Shown: positions 25,433-33,883, counted from the first letter of the stretch. The stretch: 64,000 nt of DNA from Acidobacteriota bacterium (GCA_016713675.1 JADJOS010000005.1:62001-126000); one strand, 5' to 3'. The notes: generated by a model not told the origin, from the letters alone. Numbers and translations are program-made.

Positions 25433-26755
25433 TTAAGAACGTAGCTCCTTTGGTAGGGCCTTTTGCGTCATTTTCTCAATCACTTTACAAAAGCGGTCAA
25501 GTTCCCCGATCTTCGTAAATATGTTTGGCGTGACGCGGATCCCTGAAAATTCATCGTGAACTATCGGAGTCGCTATTATCTTGTGTCTTGCCATTAAATA
25601 TTTAGTGATCTTCGTTACGTCGCCGCCCTCGATAGAAAAATTAGCGATAGCACAAAACTGTTCCGGATCGAACGACGTGTTGAACGTTACACGGGGCAAG
25701 GTCTTCAGACGGCTCATCCAATAGGACGACAAGTGTCGTAGGCGTTCCTCTTTTCGCTTCGGCCCGATCGCTTCGTGAAATAATAAGGCCTCGCCGATCG
25801 CAAGTCTGGTCGCCGAAGAATGCGTGCCTATTTCTTCGAACTTGCGAATGTCGGATTTTAATCTGTCTTCAGAAGCCATCAATGGCCATACATTCGGGAT
25901 CTTGTCTTTTTTCACATAAAGCAACCCGGCGCCTTTCGGCGTGTAGAGCCACTTATGCAGCGAACTCCCAAAATAGTCGCATTGCAGATCACCTCGTTTG
26001 AAATCGAGCTGCGCAAAGGAATGTGCCCCATCCACGACCGTCTCGATGCCGCGAGATCTGGCCATATCGCAGATCTTTCGAACCGGCATTATCTGGCCCG
26101 TGATATTGATCATATGCGAGATCAGTATCAGCCGGGTCTGCGGAGTTATCGCGGATTCGATCGCGCCAACGATCTCGTCGGTAGAAAACGGAGCGAGCGG
26201 TATCTTGACCAGTTTGAGACGCGGCCCTTCGCGCATTTCCCTTTGACGAAGAGCGGTCAACATTCGGGGATAGTCCTGCGATGTCGCGATCACTTCGTCG
26301 CCTGATCGAATATCGAGGCCAAGCAAAAGGATCTGTAGGGATTCCGAAGCATTCCGCGTGATGGCTATCTCGTCGGCGTCACACCCGAAGAGATTTGCCA
26401 GTCCTGCACGGATCGTTTCGGCTTGCGGTTCCAGTAGCTGCCACATCGTCGAGGAAGTCGCGTCCTCTTGATGCTTGTAACGCACGTACGCCTCCGAAAC
26501 CATCTTCGGGCTCGGGCTGGTCCAACCGCTGTTTAGGTTAATATTGCTTCGTGAGATGGTAAACGCTTTGGAGATCTCGGCCCAGTATTCTTCGTGTGTC
26601 GCAGCTTCCAAAGGCGAAAGGTGATCGACACCAAGCCCCGCGTCCTTAACATTCTTGTACAGCGAAGTTATCGATGGCGACAAGATCGCCATCAATCCGA
26701 GACCCTTACCCGCAGATGCCAATAGCCTGCCTCGACTTAGTTTGGGCTTGTCCAT
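25433..26755 (-). CDS. Class V aminotransferase-like PLP protein with N-terminal export-type signal
   Basis: The 440-residue fold type I PLP protein belongs to the isopenicillin-N epimerase/cysteine desulfurase-like group. The PLP lysine is in GSSLHKWLYTPKGAG, the cofactor Asp-X-Ala-His in VVDGAHSF, and ITRNASESLQ binds phosphate. The N-terminus KLSRGRLLASAGKGLGLMAI looks like a signal or anchor before the catalytic domain, which suggests export, odd for a PLP enzyme but known for proteins of this group. A TATACT element ends 7 nt before the ATG, implying a leaderless message. Substrate unknown. Confidence 0.82.
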   Translation of the reverse strand: MDKPKLSRGRLLASAGKGLGLMAILSPSITSLYKNVKDAGLGVDHLSPLEAATHEEYWAEISKAFTISRSNINLNSGWTSPSPKMVSEAYVRYKHQEDATSSTMWQLLEPQAETIRAGLANLFGCDADEIAITRNASESLQILLLGLDIRSGDEVIATSQDYPRMLTALRQREMREGPRLKLVKIPLAPFSTDEIVGAIESAITPQTRLILISHMINITGQIMPVRKICDMARSRGIETVVDGAHSFAQLDFKRGDLQCDYFGSSLHKWLYTPKGAGLLYVKKDKIPNVWPLMASEDRLKSDIRKFEEIGTHSSATRLAIGEALLFHEAIGPKRKEERLRHLSSYWMSRLKTLPRVTFNTSFDPEQFCAIANFSIEGGDVTKITKYLMARHKIIATPIVHDEFSGIRVTPNIFTKIGELDRFCKVIEKMTQKALPKELRS

Positions 26756-26820
26756 GCGATCTAGTATACGGTGTAGGAAAGAATAGAAACACGCACTGAT
26801 TTAAGAACTCGGGTTCTGAC

Positions 26821-26889
26821 CTGCGATTTTCCAATCGTATTGCATTCTTCCACGGCCGTCCGGCAAGTTTGAAGGTAGTGGTCGCGTTG
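26821..26889. repeat. Direct repeat DR1, copy 1
   Basis: About 69 bp containing GCCGTCCGGCAAGTTTGAAG; matches 27313-27380 at most positions (TTCCAA.C.TATTGCA.TCTTCCAC.GCCGTCCGG). A third, shorter related stretch (GGTTGTTGGCGGTGAGGCGG) occurs around 28076. Confidence 0.75.
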
Positions 26890-26941
26890 GTTGTTGGTGG
26901 TGATGCGGTCTGGTCCTTGGTCCACGAGCCGCGAAAGAGAT

Positions 26942-27017
26942 TTAGCCACGAAATTACACGAAAGGGCACGAATAGGAGAGATTCTTGTTCGTGTCTTTTT
27001 TGTGTAGTGGTTGCTAA
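26942..27017. repeat. Palindromic element CACGAAATTACACGAAAG, copy 1
   Basis: Left arm TTAGCCACGAAATTACACGA and right arm (TTGTTCGTGTC...GTGGTTGCTAA) are inverted copies. The central 50 nt are nearly identical to a second copy at 28174-28256. Confidence 0.8.
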
Positions 27018-27029
27018 ACGTTCGGAACC

Positions 27030-27297
27030 TCTTGTCGCCAACGGCGACGGATATTAAAGCCTGGGGTGGAACGAGCAGCGAGTGGAACCCTAGGTATTGG
27101 CCACCCAAAATTTCCCGTCCCTGCGGTTGTGGGCCTACCTCAACACTGGCACGTTTTGTGTGCCAGAACGGGACGAACAATGCGGTCTTTTTGTTCGACA
27201 CTTTCAGCGTCGGAAATCGCGTTCGAACCTAACCTAGGGTTCCGGCCTCTCGGCCTACACCCTAGGCTATATATGTTTGTCGCCGGTGGCGACTAAG
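27030..27297. repeat. 268-bp element with long terminal inverted arms
   Basis: The left arm (27030-27093, CTTGTCGCCAACGGCGAC to GGAACCCTAGG) and right arm (27233-27297, CCTAGGGTTCC to GTCGCCGGTGGCGACTAAG) are inverted copies about 64 nt long. The inner 140 nt hold a further hairpin CTGGCACGTTTTGTGTGCCAG (27146 onward) and no ORF of note. It resembles a MITE or compound REP element. Confidence 0.75.
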
Positions 27298-27312
27298 AAA
27301 ATTCGGCCTGCC

Positions 27313-27380
27313 CTGCGATCTTCCAAACTATTGCACTCTTCCACAGCCGTCCGGCAAGTTTGAAGTTAGTGGCCGCGTTG
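27313..27380. repeat. Direct repeat DR1, copy 2
   Basis: Second copy of the 69-bp sequence at 26821-26889; the two copies flank the palindromic element and the 268-bp element. Confidence 0.75.
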
Positions 27381-27528
27381 TTTAACGGCGTCATGTCGTA
27401 AACCCGAAAAGCCGGCATTTTGCCCACTCGAAATAATCAACGCCGCGAAAAAGTCCCCGGTTTTTGATCGACTTACACCCAGGGCTTACACGCAAATGAT
27501 AGGTACGCTGATACTTACCGTCGTGGCA

Positions 27529-27660
27529 CGGCACTCGCGTATTGGAAGGGTGTGTGCCGAAGACCGAAGATCTTCGGTAAAACGGATCTGGTGGCTCTGG
27601 CCCCGAAGATCGGGGTCTACAAGAGTAGCCACAGGACCTAGCGTAAAAAGGAGTAGGAGG
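27529..27660 (+). ncRNA. Structured 5' leader of crystallin-like gene (candidate)
   Basis: Three successive hairpins can be drawn: GGCAC/GTGCC (27530-27558), the palindrome CCGAAGATCTTCGG (27564-27577) and a two-part hairpin, GTGGCT (27591) with AGCCAC (27627) enclosing CCCCGA-AGA-TCGGGG. They are followed by AGGAGG at 27655-27660, 8 nt before the ATG. I do not match it to a known riboswitch. It may instead be repeat-derived sequence. Confidence 0.35.
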
Positions 27661-27668
27661 AAAATGAA

Positions 27669-28040
27669 ATGTTAAGGTACATGAAAGCGATACTATTCAC
27701 ACTCACGATCGGGATTGCGTTGACGGTTACGAACTTCGCGCAGACATCGAATCAGGTTCTTGTTTATGAACATACCAATTACGGTGGGGCCTATATGAGT
27801 TTCAATGGGATAAGAGAGGAAGCCGACCTTCGCAGTTATAACACCGGAGCACTCGGCACGCCTAACTGGAACGACCGCATCTCATCACTCAAAGTGGGCA
27901 GCGAACTTAAGTTGATCGTGTTTCGAGATATCAACTTCAAGGGCACTTCGTGGACGGTGACCGGACCGGCGACGATAAAAACGCTGGTCTCGAATGGATG
28001 GAATGACAAGATCTCGTCGTTTCGCATAGTTCCGAAATAA
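27669..28040 (+). CDS. Secreted beta/gamma-crystallin-domain protein
   Basis: The 123-residue protein has a signal peptide ending near FAQTSN (residue 25-27) and a single crystallin domain made of two Greek-key motifs. Each motif ends in the calcium-binding signature (N/D)(N/D)XX(S/T)S: WNDRISSLKV and WNDKISSFRIV. The first motif begins VLVYEHTNYGGAYMSF, the second LIVFRDINFKGTSWTV. Such microbial crystallins bind two Ca ions and are often stress or surface proteins. A strong AGGAGG precedes ATG 27669; ATG 27681 is an alternative start. It sits alone in a repeat-rich region. Confidence 0.85.
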   Translation: MLRYMKAILFTLTIGIALTVTNFAQTSNQVLVYEHTNYGGAYMSFNGIREEADLRSYNTGALGTPNWNDRISSLKVGSELKLIVFRDINFKGTSWTVTGPATIKTLVSNGWNDKISSFRIVPK

Positions 28041-28173
28041 ACGGGACACGGGGACAATTTGGGTCACCGCCCGCGTGGGTTGTTGGCGGTGAGGCGGTCT
28101 GGCGGAGTACGACACTCTTGTCCGGGCGGACGCCGCTTCGGCGTTCGGTGGTTCTGGGCGGTGGAGCAAGATC

Positions 28174-28256
28174 TTAACCACGAAATTACACGAAAGGGCA
28201 CGAATAGGAGAGATCCTTGTTCGTGTCTTTTTTTGTGTTTGTTCGTGGTTGTTAAG
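28174..28256. repeat. Palindromic element CACGAAATTACACGAAAG, copy 2
   Basis: Arms TAACCACGAAATTACACGAA and (inverted) GTTCGTGGTTGTTA; centre matches copy 1 (26942-27017) almost base for base over about 50 nt, in the same orientation. Confidence 0.8.
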
Positions 28257-28301
28257 TGAGAACTGCCGAAAACGATCAGCAACACTAAAATGCCGCTTGG
28301 C

Positions 28302-28367
28302 TGCACTAAAAAAGGGGGTCAGTTGCACAGAAAAAGGGGTCCAGTTACACAAAAAATAGAGTCAGTA
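28302..28367. repeat. Three tandem 22-bp repeats
   Basis: Units start at 28302, 28324 and 28346 with consensus TGCACAAAAAAAGGGGTCAG plus T; period is exactly 22. Units 1 and 2 differ at about four positions, unit 3 is more diverged. Could be the remnant end of an insertion sequence or a protein-binding array. Confidence 0.6.
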
Positions 28368-28682
28368 TCAATGGGTTTTTGGGGCTTGGGTGTGAGATCG
28401 AGGCCTTTGATCAATCTTGTGTCGTCACGCGGGTACGAATGTGATCAGGCCGCCGATCAAACGGTCGGAGCGTCATGTAGACGGTCAATGAGTAATTTCG
28501 CCAGGCATTTTCGGCGAACTCTGCATCATTCGTTGCGTTCGGGGCGTTGAATAGGACGTCGGGGATTCCACGCGGAGGTCGCGGAGTTTTTGCAGAGATC
28601 GTGGAGAAAATTAGTGTCTGTATTATGCTTGCAACAAACAGGCAAATGTGCGACAATAGTTTCGGAGGTGTTTTTTTGAATT

Positions 28683-29114
28683 ATGAAAACAAATTGGCAG
28701 CAGGTAAAACGACGCCGGGATTCCAGCGGGAGATGGCTCGCACCTTATGTGACGATGAATCCGAAGGGCAAGATATCCTTTACCCGCGTCACGTATGAAC
28801 AACTCGGAGAACCGAAGGTCGTTCATCTGTTCTACGATCCGGTAAACCACCGTATCGGTATCAAGCGAACCCATACCGAGGCGGCCGATACCTTTAAGGT
28901 GTCGACGCGAGGGCGGTGCGGCGGACGGCGGATCTTTGCGTACGGGCTGATACAGGAACAGGGGATCGACCTGCCCGAAACGGTCCAGTTCCACGGCGCC
29001 CATTTCGATGACCAAGGCATCCTGACCCTCGACCTCCGAAGTGCGCGAGTCCCGGCCAGCGTCCAAAACCACCGATCTAACAAAAAGAAACGGACTGCGA
29101 AAGATAATATCTAG
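28683..29114 (+). CDS. Hypothetical protein, Arg/Lys-rich, unknown family
   Basis: The 143-residue soluble basic protein begins MKTNWQQVKRRRDSSGRW. Its middle reads VTYEQLGEPKVVHLFYDPVNHRIGIKRT, then KVSTRGRCGGRRIFAYGLIQEQGI and a basic tail. No signal or membrane segment. The start is fixed by an in-frame TGA just upstream; GGAGGTG lies 12 nt before it, a long spacing. I do not recognise a family. Its place beside dispersed repeats suggests an accessory gene. Confidence 0.6.
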   Translation: MKTNWQQVKRRRDSSGRWLAPYVTMNPKGKISFTRVTYEQLGEPKVVHLFYDPVNHRIGIKRTHTEAADTFKVSTRGRCGGRRIFAYGLIQEQGIDLPETVQFHGAHFDDQGILTLDLRSARVPASVQNHRSNKKKRTAKDNI

Positions 29115-29116
29115 AT

Positions 29117-29932
29117 CTAGCCGACGATCGAATGAAGTACGAAGTGCAGTCCGAAGAATAGTGCGACGCCGGCGAATACGGACAGTGAGATCCACGAACT
29201 GCCGCCGCCATGGTGGTTAACCTCGGGGATGAGGTCGCTGGCGGCAACATAGAGTGTTACTCCGGCGGCGACCGGTAATGCGTAGGCGACGGTGACGCCG
29301 AGGTTGGCTCCGACAAAGTAATAGACAAGGACACCGAGCAAGGTGGTGATTCCCATCAGTGACGTGGCGATCATCACTTGTTTACGGCCGCGGCCTGCGG
29401 CGAGGACCATTGAGCCGATCGTGAATCCCTCGGGAAATTTGTGAAGAAAGACCGCGATGAATACCAGAAAGCCGACCTTTATATCTACCTGCGACGCGGC
29501 GGCGATCGTAACGCCGTCAAAAAATGTGTGGACGAGCAATCCGCCGACCGCGGTGTAGGCTGAGGTGGCGGAGATGATCTCGTGCTCGTGCTCGTCGTCT
29601 TCGCAGTGCATCTCTTCGCCGAGATGAAAATGCGGAGCGATGGTGTGTTCGACAAATTGCGTCAGCAAATATCCCGCGAGCAACAGCATCATCGGAATGA
29701 CGAGGGCCTCGCCGATGGGCTGGCCGTCCTTGTGCCACAGCTCGACGACCTTCGGCAGTATCTCGACGATAGTCACGGCCAGCATAAATCCGGCACCGAT
29801 CGCGAGCAGATATTTGAGGAGGTGTTTGAAACGTCCGTGGGCGTGCGACGGAAACAGGATAAGCCCGCCGAAAACATTCGCGGCGGCGGCCAAGATCCCG
29901 AAGATCAGTAATTGTAAAAAGGCTGAGTCCAT
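29117..29932 (-). CDS. ZIP-family divalent metal transporter
   Basis: The 271-residue membrane protein has about eight helices. Helices IV and V carry the metal site: GLLVHTFFDGVTIAAA and FLHKFPEGFTIGS (HKXPEG). A His/Asp/Glu-rich loop (HFHLGEEMHCEDDEHEHE) lies between helices III and IV as in many zinc and iron importers. I start at MDSAFLQLLIFG because GGGGG lies 5-9 nt upstream; a start at 29998 would add 22 residues. Direction and metal are not decidable from sequence; zinc uptake is the common role. Confidence 0.88.
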   Translation of the reverse strand: MDSAFLQLLIFGILAAAANVFGGLILFPSHAHGRFKHLLKYLLAIGAGFMLAVTIVEILPKVVELWHKDGQPIGEALVIPMMLLLAGYLLTQFVEHTIAPHFHLGEEMHCEDDEHEHEIISATSAYTAVGGLLVHTFFDGVTIAAASQVDIKVGFLVFIAVFLHKFPEGFTIGSMVLAAGRGRKQVMIATSLMGITTLLGVLVYYFVGANLGVTVAYALPVAAGVTLYVAASDLIPEVNHHGGGSSWISLSVFAGVALFFGLHFVLHSIVG

Positions 29933-30347
29933 TAAACCCCCGCGAACTAAACATCCTATTACAGGGAACACGAAAAAGCCAAAAATGAACGGCTGCATGA
30001 CTTTGGCGAAGCTGCGAAAATCTTATTCTCATGTTTAATCAAAAAAAGCGCAAAAATGCTTGACACAGATTCGCGATAGCACGTATTATCCCTATTAGCA
30101 TTTGATCAAACGAAATGACAAGATCCTAAACAAACGAAAAGGCGCGCATAGGTGCTTAAGAGTTTAAACGGAATCTGACAGTTCGAAACGACCAGATTCG
30201 CCGCGGCGAAAATACTTTGATCGAGAACGTGACGGGCGTGACCGGCAAATATCGAGCCGCAAAAAACAGTAAACATTAAAGAAAATCCAACGCCAAATGG
30301 CGTGTTCCGGTGGGCGGGAACAGACCGAAGCAGTTTGCTCTTTGAAG
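29933..30347. other. Intergenic region with dcw-cluster promoter
   Basis: About 415 nt between divergent ZIP and rsmH. Apart from the promoter at 30060-30089 I see no gene, and in particular no mraZ or its repeated binding boxes. The leader from the promoter to the rsmH start would be about 250 nt, long for a simple leader. Confidence 0.5.
30060..30089 (+). promoter_or_regulatory. Sigma-70-type promoter upstream of dcw cluster
   Basis: TTGACA at 30060-30065 and TATTAT at 30084-30089 with an 18-nt spacer. It is the only strong promoter-like sequence before the twelve-gene cluster that starts at rsmH. Confidence 0.6.
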
Positions 30348-31304
30348 ATGCAAAGTAACGAAGCTGACTTTACGCATCGATCGGTACTGCTCGACGAAGT
30401 TTTGGCTCTGCTCGAAACAGGCAAGGGCGGGACATTTGTCGACGCGACCTTAGGGCTGGGCGGCCACAGTGAGGCGATCCTTGCTTCGTCTGACACGGCA
30501 AACGTCATAGGCATCGACCAGGACCGCAAAGCGATCGCGATGGCCGGAGAGCGGCTGGCGAAATACGGGCCGCGATTCCGAAGCGTTCACGCGAACTTCT
30601 CCGAGATAGCGAGCGTGGTTGAAAACGAGAGCATCGACGGCATCATTGCCGATCTGGGCGTTTCGTCGATGCAGCTGGATGACGAAAGCCGCGGGTTCAG
30701 CTTTCGCTTTGACGCTCCGCTCGATATGCGGATGAACCCCGAAGAGGGCATCGAGACGGCCGCGGAATTGATAGCGAGAACGGACGAAACAGATCTCGCG
30801 AACATCATTTATCAGTTTGGTGAGGAACGGCAGTCGCGAAAGATCGCACGGCGGATAGTTGAAAAGAGAAAGAACGGCGAACCGATCGAAACGACGCGTC
30901 AACTGGCCGAGCTGCTGGAGAGAACGGTAAAGCGGGGCAAGAACGACAAGATCCATCCGGCGACGCGAACGTTTCAGGCATTGCGGATCGCCGTGAACGG
31001 CGAACTTGAAATAATCGAGCAGTTCTTGAACGACTCGATAAAGGTTTTGAAAACCGGCGGCGTTCTCGCAGTGATAACCTTTCACTCGCTCGAGGACCGC
31101 ATCGTCAAACATGCATTCCAGCGGCTGAATGGTAAATGCATCTGTCCGCCACGCATTCCACAATGCGTCTGCGGTGCGGCGAAAAAGGTTGAGATTTTGA
31201 CACGAAAGCCGGTCATCCCGACCGACGACGAGCAGCGAGAGAATCCACGTTCTCGAAGTGCTAAATTGCGAGCCGTAAGAAAGCTCGGACTTGAAGTTGA
31301 ATAG
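30348..31304 (+). CDS. rsmH: 16S rRNA (cytosine(1402)-N4)-methyltransferase
   Basis: The 318-residue SAM-dependent methyltransferase modifies C1402 in the ribosomal P site. Seen: HRSVLLDEVLALL at the start, VDATLGLGGHSEAIL (SAM motif I), IGIDQDRKAI, GIIADLGVSSMQLDD, GFSFRFDAPLDMRM, and the C-terminal ITFHSLEDRIVKHAF. ATG 30348 gives the normal N-terminus (MQSNEADFTHRSVLL). It opens the dcw cluster; ftsL follows 26 nt later. Confidence 0.95.
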   Translation: MQSNEADFTHRSVLLDEVLALLETGKGGTFVDATLGLGGHSEAILASSDTANVIGIDQDRKAIAMAGERLAKYGPRFRSVHANFSEIASVVENESIDGIIADLGVSSMQLDDESRGFSFRFDAPLDMRMNPEEGIETAAELIARTDETDLANIIYQFGEERQSRKIARRIVEKRKNGEPIETTRQLAELLERTVKRGKNDKIHPATRTFQALRIAVNGELEIIEQFLNDSIKVLKTGGVLAVITFHSLEDRIVKHAFQRLNGKCICPPRIPQCVCGAAKKVEILTRKPVIPTDDEQRENPRSRSAKLRAVRKLGLEVE

Positions 31305-31330
31305 TTAGTAGCCCCTGGAGGAATCAAGAA

Positions 31331-31816
31331 ATGTCAGTAAAGCCACAGAGATCGCGTATCTCACGCCCCGCAAAAAAGACCGCAGCCAGCCGTTGGAAAC
31401 TCTACATGTTGATGAGCCTTTGTTCGCTGATCGTGGTGTCAGGCTCATTCTTTGCCGCCCGGCAGCATTTCTCCTCCTGGGACTACAGTATTAAGAACTC
31501 ACGCCTGAGAAAACAGATCGAAGATCTCGAAACGGAAAAACGCCGCCTGATATTGGCCCGCGAAGTCGCTCTGTCGCCAAATGAGATCAAGCGCGTCGCC
31601 AAGAAGTTCAGCATCGATCAGCCGGAAATGGCCGCTGCTCAACCTGTAAAGCCTGCCGCTGCAGCGAAAGACCGTGACATCCCGGCCGCCCTAGCCTCGG
31701 CTAAGCCGGTTGAGAAGCGGGTCGATGGTTACACGATGCTAACTGCATCTGTGCGGATGACTTCGCCCAAACCGGCAAGGCCCGAACAGGCAGTTCGCCG
31801 TGACCAGGCCGAATGA
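31331..31816 (+). CDS. ftsL: FtsL-like divisome membrane protein
   Basis: The 161-residue bitopic protein has a basic cytoplasmic tail (about 1-22), one transmembrane helix (LYMLMSLCSLIVVSGSFFAA), then a leucine-zipper-like coiled coil (SRLRKQIEDLETEKRRLILAREVAL) and an Ala/Pro/Lys-rich C-terminal tail. Sequence conservation of FtsL is low; identity rests on topology and position between rsmH and the class B PBP. FtsL with FtsB and FtsQ activates FtsWI during septation. Confidence 0.8.
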   Translation: MSVKPQRSRISRPAKKTAASRWKLYMLMSLCSLIVVSGSFFAARQHFSSWDYSIKNSRLRKQIEDLETEKRRLILAREVALSPNEIKRVAKKFSIDQPEMAAAQPVKPAAAAKDRDIPAALASAKPVEKRVDGYTMLTASVRMTSPKPARPEQAVRRDQAE

Positions 31817-31858
31817 CCATTCACTATTCAAATGAGCTGAGCGAAAAAACGAACCTCC

Positions 31859-33883
31859 ATGGCTACCCGCACAAAGAAAAGAAAAAGATCAAATTCGACA
31901 CAGGTCGCATTTACGCGATTTATGCTGATCGTGGGCGTGTTTACGATCTGGATCCTTGGGATCAGCGTCCGCCTCGTTCACCTGCAGGTCACTCAGCACG
32001 AATGGCTCAAGGAAAAGGCTGTCGACCAGCGGCAGGATATCAAGAAGAGCAAGATGCTCCGCGGTACGATCTACGACCGCGACAATCGTGCGCTAGCAAT
32101 GAGCATCAAGGTAAAGACGCTTTATGCCGATGCCACCGAGATCGTCGATACGAACAAGACCGCCAAGGCGATCGCGAAGACGCTTAAGCTCGACGCCACT
32201 CAATTATCAAAACAGCTTGCCGATTCAAAAGCTGCCAAAAAGCGATTCGTCCCGCTCCTTAAAAAGATCGACGAAGAGACCGTACAAAAGCTGAACAAGG
32301 CACTCGCCGCTGACGGCGTTAAAAAGGCCGATCTGCCGCAGTTCGAAGGACTGCACTGGACCGAGGATCAGATGCGCAGTTATCCGTATGGCTCGCTCGC
32401 TGCCCACATTATCGGATTCAGCAACGCAGACGATAACGGAATGGCAGGGATCGAACAGTCGCAGGACGACGTTCTCCACGGTGCCGTCATAAAGAAAATG
32501 CAGGAGCGTGACCGGCTCGGGCGAATTTACGACGAAACGGTCTACGAACGCGAGTCGCCGGGCGATATCGCGTTGACGATCGGAACGTCATTTCAATTCA
32601 AGGTAGAACAAGCTCTGGAGAACGGCGTTAAAGCAGCTAATGCCAAATCCGGCATCGCCATTGCCATGATTCCCAAGACCGGCGAGATCATCGCGTTAGC
32701 AAACTATCCCACCTTTGATCCGAATACGATCAAGGCGGCGTTGCCCGGGAACATCACTAATCATGCGATCCAGAGCGTCTATTCGCCTGGCTCGGTGATG
32801 AAGTTGGTCACATATGGCTCGGGGCTCGAAAAGAATCTATTTGTGCCGACAGATATGATCGATGCGGGAAACGGCACGATCACGGTCGCGGATCACAAAT
32901 TCACCGATTCGCATCATGTCGGCTCGGTCAGTTATTCACAGGCGATGGCACATTCGAGCAACGTCTGCGCGATCAAAACGGGCATGCGGGTCGGCAAAGA
33001 TGATTTCTATTCGATGCTCCAAAAAATGGGCTTCGGAAGTAAGTCGGGAATCGAATTACCGGCCGAGACCGGCGGCATTTTGCGGTCGCCGGAAAAGTGG
33101 AACGGTGATTCGTTGGCATCAATGTCGATCGGTTACGAAATTGGCGTGACGGCGTTGCAAATGGCAACGGCTTTTGCGACGATAGCAAATGACGGGATCA
33201 AGGTTAAACCGCGTATAATCAAGGAAATTCGCAAGCCGGAGGAAAAAGTCGCACCTTCGAACAATTCCGAAAATACAAGGGTTGTGTCGGTCGAAACGGC
33301 ACGCAATCTCCGCACGATGCTTCGACAGGTCGTGTTGACGGGAACGGGCAGACGCGCCCAGTTGAATGGCTATACTGCCGGAGGGAAAACCGGAACAGCG
33401 TGGAAATTCAATTCGGCGACAAAATCAATCGATTCGAGCAAATATGTCTCGTCATTCATCGGCATGGCACCGGCGATCGATCCGGAGATCGTGATCGCTA
33501 TCGTTATCGACGAGCCAAAGGCCGGACCGCGTGACGGCGGCGGAGTAGCCGCTCCGATCTTCAAGAGTATTGCCGAGCAGATCTTGCCGGAACTCGGTAT
33601 TCAGCAAGACGGGCCGGCGGTGAAAGAGTTGCCCGTCGCGCAGGACATCCCTGAAGCCGTGACGTCCGATCCAGACGCAAATGAGACGAGGTCGGCAAAG
33701 TCAGAAAAAGGCGAAGACAAGAAGACCGCGGCAACGATCGACAAATCAACTAAACCTCCCAAGAAGACAAAAGAGGTAAAGAAAGAGCCCGAAAAGAAAC
33801 AGGGCAACGGAAAAAGGATCCCCGGCAATACAGTGGCCGATAAAGCTGGAATCAGATCATTGACGGAATTGGCGGAAACTTGA
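31859..33883 (+). CDS. ftsI: Division-specific penicillin-binding protein (class B transpeptidase)
   Basis: The 674-residue septal peptidoglycan transpeptidase has one N-terminal membrane helix (FMLIVGVFTIWILGISVRLV), the dimerisation region with RGTIYDRDNRALA, and the transpeptidase domain: active-site SVMK in SPGSVMKLV, SSN in HSSNVCAIK and KTGT in GGKTGTAWK. Its C-terminal 100 residues are an unusual Lys/Glu/Pro-rich tail (PPKKTKEVKKEPEKKQG) absent from most FtsI. It is positioned between ftsL and murF; murF overlaps it by 4 nt. Confidence 0.94.
   Translation: MATRTKKRKRSNSTQVAFTRFMLIVGVFTIWILGISVRLVHLQVTQHEWLKEKAVDQRQDIKKSKMLRGTIYDRDNRALAMSIKVKTLYADATEIVDTNKTAKAIAKTLKLDATQLSKQLADSKAAKKRFVPLLKKIDEETVQKLNKALAADGVKKADLPQFEGLHWTEDQMRSYPYGSLAAHIIGFSNADDNGMAGIEQSQDDVLHGAVIKKMQERDRLGRIYDETVYERESPGDIALTIGTSFQFKVEQALENGVKAANAKSGIAIAMIPKTGEIIALANYPTFDPNTIKAALPGNITNHAIQSVYSPGSVMKLVTYGSGLEKNLFVPTDMIDAGNGTITVADHKFTDSHHVGSVSYSQAMAHSSNVCAIKTGMRVGKDDFYSMLQKMGFGSKSGIELPAETGGILRSPEKWNGDSLASMSIGYEIGVTALQMATAFATIANDGIKVKPRIIKEIRKPEEKVAPSNNSENTRVVSVETARNLRTMLRQVVLTGTGRRAQLNGYTAGGKTGTAWKFNSATKSIDSSKYVSSFIGMAPAIDPEIVIAIVIDEPKAGPRDGGGVAAPIFKSIAEQILPELGIQQDGPAVKELPVAQDIPEAVTSDPDANETRSAKSEKGEDKKTAATIDKSTKPPKKTKEVKKEPEKKQGNGKRIPGNTVADKAGIRSLTELAET

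Larger units (their letters stand above)
26756..27668. other. Gene-free repeat-rich region
   Basis: About 0.9 kb without a credible gene. It holds one copy each of two direct-repeat families (26821-26889 and 27313-27380), a palindromic ACCACGAAATTACACGAAAG element, a 268-bp element with arms of about 64 nt, and a structured leader before the crystallin-like gene. Short ORFs here are products of the repeats. Confidence 0.7.
28041..28682. other. Gene-free repeat region with a promoter for the next gene
   Basis: Holds the second CACGAAATTACACGAAAG palindrome, a 3 x 22-bp tandem repeat (28302-28367) and, at the right end, a plausible sigma-70 promoter: TTGCAA 28629-28634, 17-nt spacer, GACAAT 28652-28657. 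No credible gene. Confidence 0.6.

Noticed and set aside
27505..27660. Cyclic-di-GMP or other known riboswitch before the crystallin gene
   Set aside because: The conserved core nucleotides of GEMM and other classes I know are not present.
28302..28367. Intact insertion sequence
   Set aside because: No transposase reading frame exists nearby; only end-like tandem units are seen.
31813..32187. Separate gene between ftsL and ftsI
   Set aside because: It lies in another frame over the start of ftsI, which has the recognised protein sequence.
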